A stretch of 64,000 nucleotides of DNA, taken from contig NC_080588.1 in assembly GCF_029962835.1 (NCBI RefSeq), positions 61,342,001-61,406,000 on the forward strand. Direction: 5' to 3'. The notes beneath the pieces were generated by a model that saw only the letters and a program-made list of their open reading frames with translations, made no database searches and was not told where the DNA came from. This stretch comes from Magnolia sinica. Lineage: Eukaryota; Streptophyta; Magnoliopsida; Magnoliales; Magnoliaceae. Position numbers and translations under genes: made by a program. Positions 22,426 through 34,791 of the stretch are shown here, piece by piece (position 1 is the first letter of the stretch; the number at the start of each line of letters is the position of its first letter).

Positions 22426-23316
22426 TTAAATTGCAGGTGTTATCAATATTTTCTGGCACATTATACTGTCATTATATTCTATGAAAGGGCACTCCAATAG
22501 CTCGAATCTGTCTGAATTTGTTGCCTTAGAAAAACCACACGACGTAGTCCAACTCTGTAGAAACTTAGGAGCTATAGGCAATATCAATTTTTGTACACCC
22601 ATGTCGGAAAGAATCTGCATAAAAAGCAAGTAGGACAATGTGAGCAAGTCTCCATAATTGCCATGGTATTTCATTGTTTGTATTGAAATAATCTCAGACA
22701 TTGCCCACATGAGCAGGCATCTGAAGGAACCATGAAGGATATTGAATCCTCTGTGGCATTCAAGCAATATCTAGGCTGTTCAGGAAATGGGAACACCATA
22801 TATGACCCCATGGCTTAAAATTTGGTTCGGTTCGTCCATAAAGCGGGCCACATGTATATTAATAGAAATGGACTGTCAAACTAACTTGACCAGATATCCA
22901 CATTCAACATATACATGGGTCCTACCTGGTGCGGAATAGAGTGATATTGGGACATGAAATTCACAGACTTGCTATACTCAAATTGTGTCAATATCCTCAA
23001 CTTTTTCCCCAAACACAGATGGATAGGTAAAACTATGTTATCTCTTATGCCTCTAATCAATGGGTTGAATGAAAATTATTCACACAAGTTAAAACATATC
23101 ATTAAATATCAATACACAATATCTAGCTGTATATCTATATCTACTGAAAATCTTACCTTTTGTAAATTGTTCATGAGAAGGCGTGCCATTCCTCGTTGGC
23201 GCGACGTAACACGTGTACCCAATAGAGGCACTTCTGCTACCTTGTCACCGTGGACCCTAGAATAGAAATGTGCCAAAAGTAGAATAATGTTTTGTTATAC
23301 AATACATACAAGAGTC

Positions 23317-23348
<32 letters not shown>

Positions 23349-26300
23349 TAAAGTAAAAGGTTCAAATACGGGTTACCAAGGTACCTGAATGTGGCCACGG
23401 ATATTGGTCTCTTCCCTCTGTCCAAGATCATGGTATAGAAACCTCGATAGTTCTGATAGGGCAGCTTCGATCTGCATTGAAGGAAAGAGGCTCAGTTTAT
23501 CATGGATAGAAGTGACACTGAGCAACATGGAAAACCCATGAGTTTCTTAATCTTCAAAAGATTCTATTTAGTTCCAAGTAGTGGAAGTTAAATGTATCAA
23601 ATCTTGAATTTAAGAAAATGTACTCTTCAGTTTTATTTTTAATTTTAAGTGTTGGAATGCAACAATGGCAGTAGACTCATTGAGGTCAATATGCTAATGA
23701 TTAAAACCAGGGTATATGCTTTGTCGACAGTGCCCTCACATTAACAGCCTGGATCACCAAATAACTAGCCCCATGTGCAGACGAGTACCGGGACTTGGTG
23801 ATTCCTCAACCTCAAAGACACATCGTGCTATATGGCTAACAATATAATAGGACTACCAGGACAATAGATATTTTTATTACTGAAAGCAGGAAAGTAGGTC
23901 TTACTCTTTACTGAAAACAATATCTTTGATAAGGTTCGTCTTGGTAACTGGCTGGACAATGCGACCATAACAATCGCGCAGTACAGCACGTGCATTCTCA
24001 AGCTTGCGGTTAGTCATTGCTTCAATATAGGAGGATGTGTGAAGATCATGCCCATCCTTTTCATTTGACCTCAAAATAGTCCACGATAGATCCCCTATGT
24101 CCGTTGGATTTGATTTTCCAAGAAACTTTTGGAGATGGAAGAATATCTGTATCACAATAAGTACATTAGCAGAAATTAACATTATCATAGCTGAAAAAAA
24201 AAATTAGCACAAGAATGAGTATTATTATGCTAGAATTGACCACTCTTAAGGAAATCCATGGAGGAGAAAGAATTTCAATGAGAGACACATGACAATCTTT
24301 CTTAAATTAGTAACTGGATAAATATAGAGTTGAAGTTTCTTGGATTTCAAAAAATGCTTATAATCACAAATATGTTGAATTCAAACACATGATTCGACTT
24401 GAAAATTCAATGATTCTGATTTCTTTCTACTATAAAGAGATGTGTGTACAAGATACAAGCCACCCATTAGGCGGGCCCGCTGTTCGAAGTCCTTGACATG
24501 TGCGGCACACATTTTAGACTTTTAGATGCCTTGACATGCACCACTTATGTACAATGAATGTGGATCATATGTCAGTTTTTTAACTGTCTAGTATATAGGT
24601 GACATCTCAAAATCCACCAAACAACTATGTAGTTGAAAAAGAAAGATAATAAAAGGTATGAATATTCAATGACACATTTATAACAAAATATTTCATGTCT
24701 CAGTAAAATTCTTGTAAATGTGTAAAGCAAGAACTTCATAAAACACAAATCACATAATAGCACTAATTATAGCTGCATATGGATGGATTATTGAAATGAA
24801 TTGAAATAATTAATTCAATAAATGAAAATGATTGGATTGCAGTTATTTTCCATATTCTTACTTTTAAAAGAAGTGGCAATTACATTAGTTTCAAATGGTT
24901 AAGAAATTAACTCAATTTCGAGTGAATCGAACATTTGCAGTTCAATTCAGTTGTGCATCCAAACACACTGTGAGTGAAACAATAATTAGAAAAAGCATAT
25001 ATTTCTACTTCTCATAGAGAAAATTTTGAAGTACCTCTGCACATTTTTCCTTGCAAAACCAATTTCCTTTCGGACGACTTTCAAGCCCTTCGACTCCTCT
25101 TTCTCTTAGACAACCCACATGATCTAAAGAAAATTAAAGAAAATGTTAGTTTTGGAGATCAATTTTCCATTCAACACATCTAGGAAAAAAGAAGATGAGA
25201 GAAGAACCTACATCTATGTTCACATTGATCACAATACACAATCGTTCGCTCCACAAACTGATCGCCGTCATTATTGTATTCACCCCCGCCGCATAATCCA
25301 CATGCACAAGATGGGCAGTACCATTCACTTCCATGAAAACCCTACACGAGCGCCAACATCAAGTTAAACGTGAGAAAAAAAAAATATTTAAAAAAAATCA
25401 TAATTTTCTCTATTCTCAGTATTAATATATGAATTAAGGCTGTGTTTGGATTAAAAAATAAAAAGAAAATTTGAAAATTTAGTCCAATAAAGAGAAAATA
25501 AAAATAAAAATCATAATGACATTTTATAGTATTCACAATGAGGAATTAACATTCAAATTATAATCATTTCCTTCCAAATCCGCCCATAAAGAAATAAAAT
25601 TACAATTTGGAATCTAACCCGTCAATACAAATATTAAGGTGATTATGATTCAGCCATTTCCTCTATACATGACTAATTTATTTGAATTCAATTCAATAGT
25701 GCATCCAAACACTGGTTGAATTATATAGCAGATTTGGGGGGAGCAAGCCAACTACTTGAACTTAATTGCCAAACTGTAGTGGAAATAGAATTATATCATA
25801 AGGTTTCATGAGTTTGGGATCATACCTCTAAACCAATGCAGCTTAAGTGAAACATGCGCAGGCATTCACCTTCACACACTAGCAATCCAACCCCTTGGTG
25901 GAGACAAATGTGGCATATTCCATTTCCTCTGCAACATGAGGTGTTACTCTTCATTTCTTCTGCAATTGTGACTCTGCAATCCTTTTTGTCAACCTTCATT
26001 TGCTGAATTAAGGGGTGGGCCTGATTCCTCTCCATTTGCTCATGCAGATACCCTGTCAAACCTTCAACACTCATATCACTCTCCATTTTCTGAATTATGG
26101 GGTGTGGATTTTGTTCATAGCCTTTAACTTCATCACCATTTTTTATTTGTGCTTGACACTGCATCAGCGACCTTCCATCTTCCAAGAAGATATTGGCGGT
26201 AGGCCGATGACTATGGCTGCCTGCATGGATCTCAAACTTGGAAAGACAATACACATTTTTGCAACACGAACATCTGATTCCTTCGCGCATGACCCACCCT

Positions 26301-27391
26301 TCTGCCATAACACGGTTTTCCTTTTTATTCCAGTAACGTGCTTTCTCCCCCAACAACACCACGTTATTGTCTATCAGAGAAGACAGGTTTATTGAAGGCG
26401 TGTGTCTATTCCGTCGTTTTGCTTCTTTCTCCACTGAAGAAGCACTGCAAGAAGAAGGTGAGTTGTTGCATTCAGGTTCTCCACATTCCAGGCGATTGCC
26501 AATCAATCCCTGGAGTTCGAGCATATATTGACCAACTTGATCTTTATCTATGATGTGTTCAATCATCCATTGATCAAATTCATCATCATCAAGAAAAGAA
26601 TCCATCTTCCTGAAAATATAAAAATCATGTTATGTGAATTACATGAAAACAAATGCATTCGTGTTTAATTGATACAACAGGAAATGAATTAAGCATGACA
26701 CTATCAGCTGTTCTGGGTTAGATTGTAATTAGCACCTTTCATCAGTGGGCCATTCAGGTTCTCCACGTTCTGGGCATTTGCCAATCAATCCCTGGAGTTC
26801 AAGCATATATTGATTAACTTGATCTTTATCTATGATGTGTTCAATCATACATTGATCAAATTCATCATCATCAAGAAAAGAATCCATCTTCCTGAAAATA
26901 TAAAAATCATGTTATGTAAATTACATGAAAACAAATGCATTCGTGTTTAATTGATACAACAGGAAATGAATTAGGCATGACACTATCAGATGTTCTGGGT
27001 TAGATTGTAATTAGCACCTTTCATCAGTGGGCCCCACTGAAGAAGCACCGAAAGGCGAAGGCCAGTTGCATTCAAGCTTTCTTCTCTTTAATCCAGTTTC
27101 TCTACATTCCATTACAGGTTGCAGGCGTTTGCCAATCAATCCCTGGAGTTCAAGCTCTAATCGATCAACTTGATCTTTATCTATGACGTTTTCGGTCATC
27201 ATCCATTGATCAAATTCATCGTCAACAAGAAAAGAATCCATCTTCCTGAAAATATAAAAATCATGTTATGTAAATTACATGAAAACAAATGCATTCATGT
27301 TTAATCGATACAACAGGAAAGGAATTAAGCATGACACTATCAGATGTTCTGGGTTAGATTGTAATTAGCACCACTCATCAGTGGGCCCCAT
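22426..27391 (-). CDS. IDM1-like PHD-finger / GNAT acetyltransferase protein with tandemly triplicated N-terminal exon
   Basis: Exons (minus strand, 5' to 3'): possible first exon ending 27372 (ATG at 27391), C 27018-27245, B 26736-26891, A 25826-26609, then 25212-25341, 25035-25123, 23905-24146, 23385-23471, 23157-23256, 22426-22614. All junctions are GT-AG and in phase; the ORF is 538 aa from the ATG in exon A or 666 aa from exon C. Domains: TIFY/Jas-partner-binding-like segment (DNNVVLLGEKARYWNKK to HAGSHSHRPTANIF), PHD finger (CHICLHQGVGLLVCEGEC, then HLSC and CPSCACGLCGGG), a second Cys/His block (YCDQCEHRYHVGCLRE), then the GNAT fold (NYRGFYTMILDRG, EVPLLGTR, RQRGMARLLMNN). This order is that of INCREASED DNA METHYLATION 1 relatives, nuclear histone acetyltransferase-like regulators. 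No stops; probably functional. Exact ortholog unknown. Confidence 0.85.
24770..24975. mobile_element. Possible MITE in an IDM1-like gene intron
   Basis: AT-rich block with GGATGGATTATTGAAATG at one side and TGCATCCAAACACACTGTG at the other, the type of end seen in plant hAT/PIF-like MITEs. Target duplication not identified. Confidence 0.3.
25437..25716. mobile_element. Possible MITE in the intron after exon A of the IDM1-like gene
   Basis: Starts GGCTGTGTTTGGATTAAA and ends GTGCATCCAAACACTGG, inverted at the termini (TGTTTGGAT / ATCCAAACA), with a very AT-rich interior. Non-coding. Confidence 0.45.
26736..27245 (-). repeat. Tandem copies B and C of the IDM1-like N-terminal exon
   Basis: Units with start codons at 27241, 26887 and 26605 each have an intron end TTTTCAG, then GAAGATGGATTCTTTTCTTG, then codons for EFDQ, IDKDQV and LELQGLIG. 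Copies B and C (and the short first exon) end in a shared donor region, GATGAAAG or GATGAGTG followed by GTGCTAATTAC. Exon C is 228 bp and exon B 156 bp, both multiples of three starting and ending in the same phase, so either can be spliced in or skipped without shifting frame. The intron parts (about 125-130 bp) are also duplicated and nearly identical, so the duplication is young. Confidence 0.85.
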
Positions 27392-27935
27392 GCAGCAAAT
27401 GCTCTTCCATGATCATCATCAACTAAGCCCTAACCTAACTAATGGGGGATAAATGGGTTAAACACTTGTGGATCCCATGGTTCAATGGTCCAGATTGTCC
27501 ATCTTACGGGTCCAATCCATGATCAAAAGGGGCATGACAGTGCACACTCTGCATTGAATCTGAGTGGTTGTAGTAGTTATTTTTATGGCAAAGATCAAAG
27601 CATCATGATCTTCCAATCTACAAGATTTATGGTAAATTGTCCAACCATGGAGGGGCCCATCATAATAAACTCTGGATCACCAATTCATGAGCCTGAGATG
27701 TATGGAATTGTGGGTCTCATGATAGTATGATTCCTCCTAATGCAGAACCATGGTTCAGTGGTAAAGGCTATCAATCTGATATTCTCCGCCATGAATGCAT
27801 CATAACCCCAAAATGGCCTGGATAGAACAATCCAGACAATTCGATCTGTAGCATGCAAATAGACGGCGATGAAAGAAATACAGCTAGTGAATATAAAGAA
27901 GGTGAAAGTGTAGACAGCTAGTATATTCCAAACAG
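27392..27935. other. Upstream region of the IDM1-like gene
   Basis: About 540 bp upstream of the most 5' exon candidate. No confident TATA box or other motif is assigned. Contains GGGCCC-type fragments (GGAGGGGCCCATCATAATAA) of the local repeat family. Confidence 0.35.
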
Positions 27936-28258
27936 GAAGAGGTGGGCACAGGACGACTCGTCCAACTCGACTCGAACCAAATGGGTGAGTCAGTCCGAAC
28001 CGTGTAGGCCTCGCCCAATCTGAATTCAAACCGAGTCAAGTTTGAGTTACCCGGTAACTCGACTGACTTGATCTGAAACCTGATTCTCGAACTCGGTTCC
28101 AATCAGGCCAGACTGGACTCGGATCGAGTCAGGCATGCTGGACTCGATGTTGAGTTCGAGTCCAGCCTATTTCAAAACCAGGCCTATTTCAAAACCAGAT
28201 CGAGTCTAGTCAGCCCTAACTCGGTCCCACTCGACTCGAGTTGATGTCCAGCTCTAAC
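27936..28258. mobile_element. GACTCG-rich MITE
   Basis: The left end AGAGGTGGGCACAGGACGAC and the right end GTTGATGTCCAGCTCT are inverted relatives. The interior is rich in CGACTCG and GAGTC motifs. Same family as 11118-12491, here uninterrupted at about 320 bp. A lone left end recurs at 30297 (AGAGGTGGGCACGGGAGGAC). Confidence 0.6.
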
Positions 28259-28404
28259 CATAGGAGAGGACCACCAATCCTAAGTCCTGGAGCTCCAAAA
28301 CACCAAGGTTGGTAAGAAGGAAAGATCCAACTACAAAAGGCCTAAATTTTATGCATGGAACACGTGCACAAGATCTGGGCCATTTAATCAATGGATTGTC
28401 CTAA

Positions 28405-30139
28405 AACAGAATACCTTGCGTAGAGATGCTCTACTTTTTCAGGAAGAGAGTGTAAGACCTCTATTAGGTGCTCCCCCACATGATAAACGGTTTAGATCTG
28501 ACTATTGGATTAGACTGATTGAGCATGCGGTGGACCCCACTATGGATGTAATGGTAAGCTTGGACTGTAATATATCGGGTGGAGACTTGAGGGTGGTCTG
28601 TTAGTACCAACGTACAGAAACCTAAGAGGAAACTTTGCAGGGCCCACATAAGATATTTGTGTCTACAGTTTTGAATGTTTTCAACGGTTGACATTTCTAT
28701 TCTAACTGTTTCCTTGTCGTGTGGCCCATCACTAACGTACGTGGGTGTTTCTGCTTGATTTTTGGAGTCCCAAGTTGAGAAACTAATGGACGGATTAGAT
28801 TTCTCACGGGCATCTGTGGGTCTCACATAGCTAGCTTACGACTACAGGAAATCTCAAATTGAGGAAGATTCATGAACATCCTCATGCATCCACGTAAAAA
28901 GAAACAAGGGTTTTTTTTCGGTCACGAACAGAGAAAAGTGATTTCAATTGAATTTAGGAGTATCTCATCTCTATTTCAATATCCGACACACACCAATGTT
29001 GCGGTGGGGCCCATCTAGCAACCGTCGATCGGTCCACCATGTCCAAATGCTGGGGACAAGCCATTCGAAATCTTGATCACCAGCCCCACTATCAACGTTG
29101 GTGATGAGCCGGGCGCAATCCCGCCGTGAATGAGGCCATGGGCTTTATTTCAAGCCCTCAAGTGGGGCTGGGGCCCACCATACCACTACATGCAGAGACA
29201 CGAGAGAGCCATACCTTTCGCGTTTTTCTTCTTCACAGAGACTCTTTGGTTTTTTCTCTTCTCGAGTGTTTTGTCGAGAGATTGAGAGAGTTGGTGGAAA
29301 TACTCTTATAATCTTTAAAGATGAAATGACCGAAATGACCTTATCTTCTATACTTTCTAAATAAGTAATGCCAGACTTCTGGAAGGATGCGGCTCCCCTA
29401 TATCCCCGGATCCATCGAATTGCGGCGCCAACCTTGATGCATGTGCCTTACATCCACGCCGTCCATCCTTTTTTACAGCTCGTTTTAGGACACAATTAAA
29501 AAATGAAGCAGATCCAAATCTCAGGTGGACCATACAACAGGAAACAATGGTTATTAAATACCCACCATTAAAATTTTCTCAGGGTACCACCGGGACGTTT
29601 ATTTGCCATCCAAGCTGTTGGTAAGATCACAAAAGACCTTGATGAAGGGACCACACAAATATCAGTTTGATCGAACCAAAACTTTCGTGGACCATAAGAA
29701 GTTTTGTATCAAATGGTATGGTCCACCTGAGATTTGGATGGCACCGAAGCCGTGTCTGTCGTGGACCCACGTATGGAACCCAATGCGTCCAACTGGTGCA
29801 CCCGTCTATGAAAATCATAAGAAACAAGACCCATGCCTTTCCAATCATCCGGTGGGCCAAAATTAAAATATACACTCTCCAAAAATAACCTGATTCTTGT
29901 GTGGCCCACGTACTGATTGGACAGGCATGATCTTTAATTATTCTGTTCATCATGATGTGGTACACCTGTTGAACGGGTTGGATGTCACACGCACATCATG
30001 TGAAGCTCCAAGGTGCTCGACTTCATTACTTTCATAGAAAAAGATAGATAAGGGCATCAATGTCATTTCAACTCTAAAAAAAACAGAAAGTAAACCTTGA
30101 ATTGGACCGTTGGACCTGGACTTTCTATTTTCTAAGTAC
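28405..30139. repeat. Tandem segmental duplication, copy 1
   Basis: Starts ACAGAATACCTTGCGTAGAG and ends near ACCGTTGGACCTGGAC. Shares long near-identical stretches with 30391-32331, for example CTCTACTTTTTCAGGAAGAG, GATAAACGGTTTAGATCTGA and GAAACCTAAGAGGAAACTTT. It includes part of a fold-back element (about 29420-29800, CATCCACGCCGTCCATCC). No gene was recognised in it. Confidence 0.8.
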
Positions 30140-30390
30140 TCCTGGCATAGGTGTTGTGATGAATGCTCCGAATCTCTCCATTCCTAGCCATCCTATGGAA
30201 GAGGAAACGGATTGGCTACTCCCCCTGCCACCAGCCCGGTGGCTTGTGGTCAGTGCTCTCTACATTTCCCATTTGTACGGCCAGGTACCATAGGTAGAGG
30301 TGGGCACGGGAGGACTCGATCCTATGTTCTGGTGGGCCATCGTCAATGGGAGAGAATTCATACACCTTATAACCCATGGATGAGAAAGAA
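30140..30390. other. Spacer between the duplication copies
   Basis: Holds two isolated element ends: GGATTGGCTACTCCCCCTGC (about 30205), a terminus of the GGGCCCAC fold-back family, and AGAGGTGGGCACGGGAGGAC (about 30297), a terminus of the GACTCG-rich MITE. Neither has its partner nearby. Confidence 0.5.
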
Positions 30391-32331
30391 AAACAGAATA
30401 CCTTTGCTTAGATATGCTCTACTTTTTCAGGAAGAGAGTACTGTAAGACCTCTATTAGGTTCTCCTCCACATGATAAACGGTTTAGATCTGACTATTGGA
30501 TTAGACTTATTGAGCATACGGTGGGCCCCACTATAGATGTAATGGTAAGCTTGGACTATAATGTATGGGGTGGAGACTTGAGGGTGGTTTTTGTTACTAC
30601 CAACGTACAGAAACCTAAGAGGAAACTTTGCAGGGCCCACAGAAGTTATTTGTGTCTACAGTTTTGAATGTTTTCAACGGTTGACATTTCTATACTAACT
30701 GTTTCCTTGTCGTGTGGCCCACATGTGTTTCTGATTGATTTTTGGAATCCCAAGTTGAGAAACTAATGGAAGGAGTAGATTTCTAACGGGCATCTGTGGG
30801 TTCCACATAGCTAGATTACGACTACGGGAAATCTCAAATTGAGGAAGATTCATTAACATCCTAATGCATCCGCATAAAAAAGAAACAAGGGTTTTTGTCA
30901 CAAACAGAGAAAACCGATTTCAATTGAATTTAAGAGTATCTCATCTCTACTTCAACAACACCGGACACACACCAACGTTGCGGTACGGCTGGTAACCGTA
31001 GGGCCAATGTCCAACTGCTGGGGACAGGGCATTCGAAATCTTGATCACCAGCCCCACGTTAAACACGTTCGTGATGAGCCGGGCCCAATCCCGCCATGAA
31101 TGAGGCAATGGACAATCGATGCATTTCCAAGCCCTCAAGTGGGTCCCACCATATCAACATACATGCAGAGACGAGAGAGGCGTACCTTGGGTTGTTCTTC
31201 TCGATTGTTGTTGAGAGAGAGAGAGAGAGGGTGGCAGCAGTTCTCTTCTCTTATAGCTTTGCAAATCTTTCTAGAAACTTGTTTTTGGAAAGAGATGAAA
31301 TGACCGAAATGACCTTTATCTCGCCAGAATCCTGGAAGGACGCGGCTTCCCGGATCCACTGAATGGTGGCGCCAACTGTGATGCATGTGCCTTACATCCA
31401 CGCCGTCCATCCTTTTTTACAGCTCGTTTTTGGATAAGATCAAAAAAAAATAAAATGAAGCATATCCAAATCTCAGGTGGACCACGCAACAAGAAACAAT
31501 GGTTATTAGATACCCACCATTAAAATTTTCTGGGGGGGCCATGAGAACGTTTATTTGCCATCCAAGCTGTTGCTAAGTTCACAAAAGACCTTGATAAAGG
31601 GACCACACAAATATCAGTTTGATCCAAAACTTTTGTGGCCCGCAAAAAGTTTTTAATAGTCAATCACCGCTGTATCATATGGTATGGTCCACCTGAGATT
31701 TGGATGGCACCGAAGCCGTGTCTGTCGTGGACCTACGTATGGCACCCAATGCGTCCAACTGGTGAACCCGCCTGTGACAATCATAAGAAGCAAGACCCGT
31801 CCATCAATGACCTTATTAATAGGTTTGATAGCAAATAAACATTCCCGTAGCTCCAAGAAAACTTTAATGGTGGGTGTTCAATCATCATCGTTTAAAGTGG
31901 TGTGGTCCACCTGAGATTTAGATCTGCAGCGTTTTTTGGATAATGCCTAAAATGAGCTGGCCAAACAGATGGACAGCGTGGATATAATAAAATTCATCAA
32001 AATGGTCGTCCAACTGGTGCTATGATGATCTTCAGGAACAAGAGCCGTGCGGATCCAATCATCCGGTGGGCCACAAATTAAAAAATAAAAATACACATTG
32101 TCTAAAAATCACCTAATTCTTGTGTGGCCCACATGATGAGCATACCGGCCTGATTTTTGGTTGGCTGTTGTTTATGATGTGGTACAACTGTTGGACGGGT
32201 TCACACGCACACCATGTGGAGCTCCAAGATGCTCGATTTCATCACTTTCTTGGAAAAGGATAGCCGAGGGCATTACTATCATTTCACCTAAAACAACCTT
32301 GAATGTGGACCGTTGGACTTTCTATTTTCTT
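30391..32331. repeat. Tandem segmental duplication, copy 2
   Basis: Direct-orientation partner of 28405-30139, starting ACAGAATACCTTTGCTTAG and ending TGGACCGTTGGACTTTC. It is about 200 bp longer because it keeps more of the embedded fold-back element (about 31370-31990, with a right half ending near GGACAGCGTGGATATAATA). A GA microsatellite (31213-31229) is specific to this copy. Confidence 0.8.
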
Positions 32332-32532
32332 AGCATACGTTCTTCTAACGGAGCAGATCTCCTCCAACGGCAGGAACTAGCCATTCACTCTGTCACGATT
32401 CAAAACTCCGTTTTGGACTTTCCCGCGTTTTATCGAGACAAAACTTCGGTGCATTGCGAGAGTTTAGTGATCTACATGCGCACACACAAAAGATTGTACA
32501 CGTGGCATGTCTTTATCTGACTCCCATTGTAG

Positions 32533-32782
32533 TGACCCCTCCACTACCGAAGTCGGTGGTGGAAAAGCTCTGTTGGCCCACCATGATGTATATGTTTTAT
32601 CCACGCCATCTATTTATTTTAAGGGATATAGTCCACTCGAGCTTTGAATCTGCCTCATTTTCGGCTCATGCCCTAAAATTAGCTGGCAAAATAGATGAAC
32701 GGCGTGGATAAAACATATACATCATGGTGGGCCAACAGAGGTTTTCCACCATAAGGTAGACTTCAGGAGTGGAGGGTTCAGT
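32533..32782. mobile_element. Short perfect-looking fold-back element of the GGGCCCAC family
   Basis: Arms of about 95 bp: the left arm runs GACCCCTCCACT ... GGTGGTGGAAAAGCTCTGTT ... CATGATGTATATGTTTTATC, and the right arm is its complement (GATAAAACATATACATCATG ... CAACAGAGGTTTTCCACC ... AGTGGAGGGTTC). The spacer is about 60 bp. This is the most compact member in the window and defines the family ends best. Confidence 0.75.
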
Positions 32783-34056
32783 ACCCAATCCGAATCAATG
32801 AATGGCCTAGATACTCGGTCTCTGGGATACCCTGTAGACCAAGCAGATGTATATGTTTTATCCACGCCATCCATCCATCTGTTTTACCAGTTCGTTTCAA
32901 TGCATGAATATTACAGTCCACATTCAAAGTAGAAGAGTCGAATTATCATGGGATTGAAATAATCTAATTGGGAGCTTTTATTTGTTGTCTATCAACCCTC
33001 CAGAGTGAGATTCATTGTATAAATGGTTTGGATAATTGGGAGATGGCATTGTAAGTTATAAAAGAGACTTGCTACAATACATTCCTACGCATCGTTATCT
33101 TCTGGTACTATAGCCGTTGATCTATGATCACAACGTTTCCATTAATCCAAACCGTTTATGCAACACCCTCACCAGGGGATGCTCAAACTCTTAGGTTGTA
33201 ATGTTTCTACCCTTTGATCGTTTTTCTTTTGAATATGGACCCTATCTTTAACCGTTGTTTTATCATCGACCCACTATCTTTAAGATTTTCAAAGCAGCCA
33301 CCATCAGCTTTGAATCTCATCAATCAATGGTTTAGATCACTGAACTGTGGCCCATCAACAATCTCTGTTGCAAAATGGGCCATCCATGTGGAGCCCAGCA
33401 AAGAATGGTCCGGATCACCATACATGATTTGGGTACATTGCATGGGGGATCCAGGCCAGTGTTCTGGGCCTCAAGGTGGAGAGAATGGCCTTGAGTCTTC
33501 TAAATTAGAAGATCCTAGCCAACCAATCTGGTGGATGTTTTGTGCATTCCACATTCAATTGGGTCATCAGATCGACACTTTGAATTACCAAACATAGTGC
33601 ATCTTCACATCCAGTGCTCACCATGGCTGATCCAAACCATCCATCTGCCATTGTGGCCCATCTTGGATTACTCAGGCACAAAAATTTCACGGATTGGGCG
33701 ATCCTGCCAAACCACTGAGGGACCCACATTATGAACGGCTCTGATTGGGACCTTATGCTATGGACAAAACCACCAAACCCAAGATTCAGTTCCATTCCAA
33801 CTCAAGTCCCCCCTCTTGCATTTCAGTCAGATGGCCTCAGTAACACAAACAACTTATATACATCCTGAATTTAAAATGGGAAATCTGTGCGGCCCGCTGC
33901 CTGTGAAAAATGATGCAGCGATCAGATACAGATCTTGTAGCCCTTTGCCTTCAGTTTAGCGGCTCTACAGCTGCATGGATTTTGTAAGTTATCGCATGAG
34001 AATTGAACTCATGAAGAACTCTAGTTCTCACCAATGCAATGAAGTGGGAGGAGAGT
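32783..34056. other. Intergenic DNA without recognised genes
   Basis: No coding match. A decayed fold-back fragment (GTTTTATCCACGCCATCCAT) lies at about 32850-32920. The rest is ordinary intergenic sequence. Confidence 0.4.
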
Positions 34057-34753
34057 TCACAGAAAATCCTGTACAGGCGATGATTGTTTGAGCTCGAATG
34101 CTGCTTGGAAGCAATCAGCGGCTTGTTGTAGTGAGCCTTCCATCTTGGATACATACCCAAGCTCCAACCATGCATTGTGATTCATGGGTTCTAATCGTAG
34201 AGCATTCATTACAAAGCTTCTTGCAATTGGCAGTGAACTCCCTCCAAATTTCCTTAGTATCACCGCTGTTGAAACCATGCTAGGAACATGGTCTGGTTCG
34301 ATCGAAAGTGCAGTTGAGAAGGCCTCAAGGGCTTCATTGTTTAATGATTGGACTTCCAATAACATACCTGAAATGCATGGAGAATCAATTTATAAGAAGA
34401 AATAAGGAACTGAAGTGCAAGGCTCTTAATGAATGAAAAATCCGTATAAAGTTGATTGAGATTGAAAAGAAAAAAAAAACATTTGGGCATTGAGCAAGTG
34501 GCAGATGTCTTGATTTGCACTGGCATAGTGGTTGATATTGCAATCCTAGATTGAAATGAGTGATATGCTACAACATAAGATGTCCTACAAGTACTATGTA
34601 CCATGATCACGCATGTACCCTATATACGAAATGAGAAGCTAGATAACATAAATGCTAATGATGCAGGTTATGCCATACCATGCAAAGTATACTATGAAAT
34701 GGCATACTGCAACTGAATTGAAATGCAGAAAATAAAGATAAGTAATTCTCCAC

Positions 34754-34791
34754 ATCACCATCACCATCACCATCACCATCGCCATCGCAAT
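34754..34791. repeat. (CACCAT)n microsatellite
   Basis: About six ATCACC / CATCGC units in the NPGR1-like intron. Confidence 0.8.

Noticed and set aside
27743-27770. tRNA A-box-like TGGTTCAGTGGTAAAGGC
   Set aside because: No B box downstream and no acceptor stem; not a tRNA.
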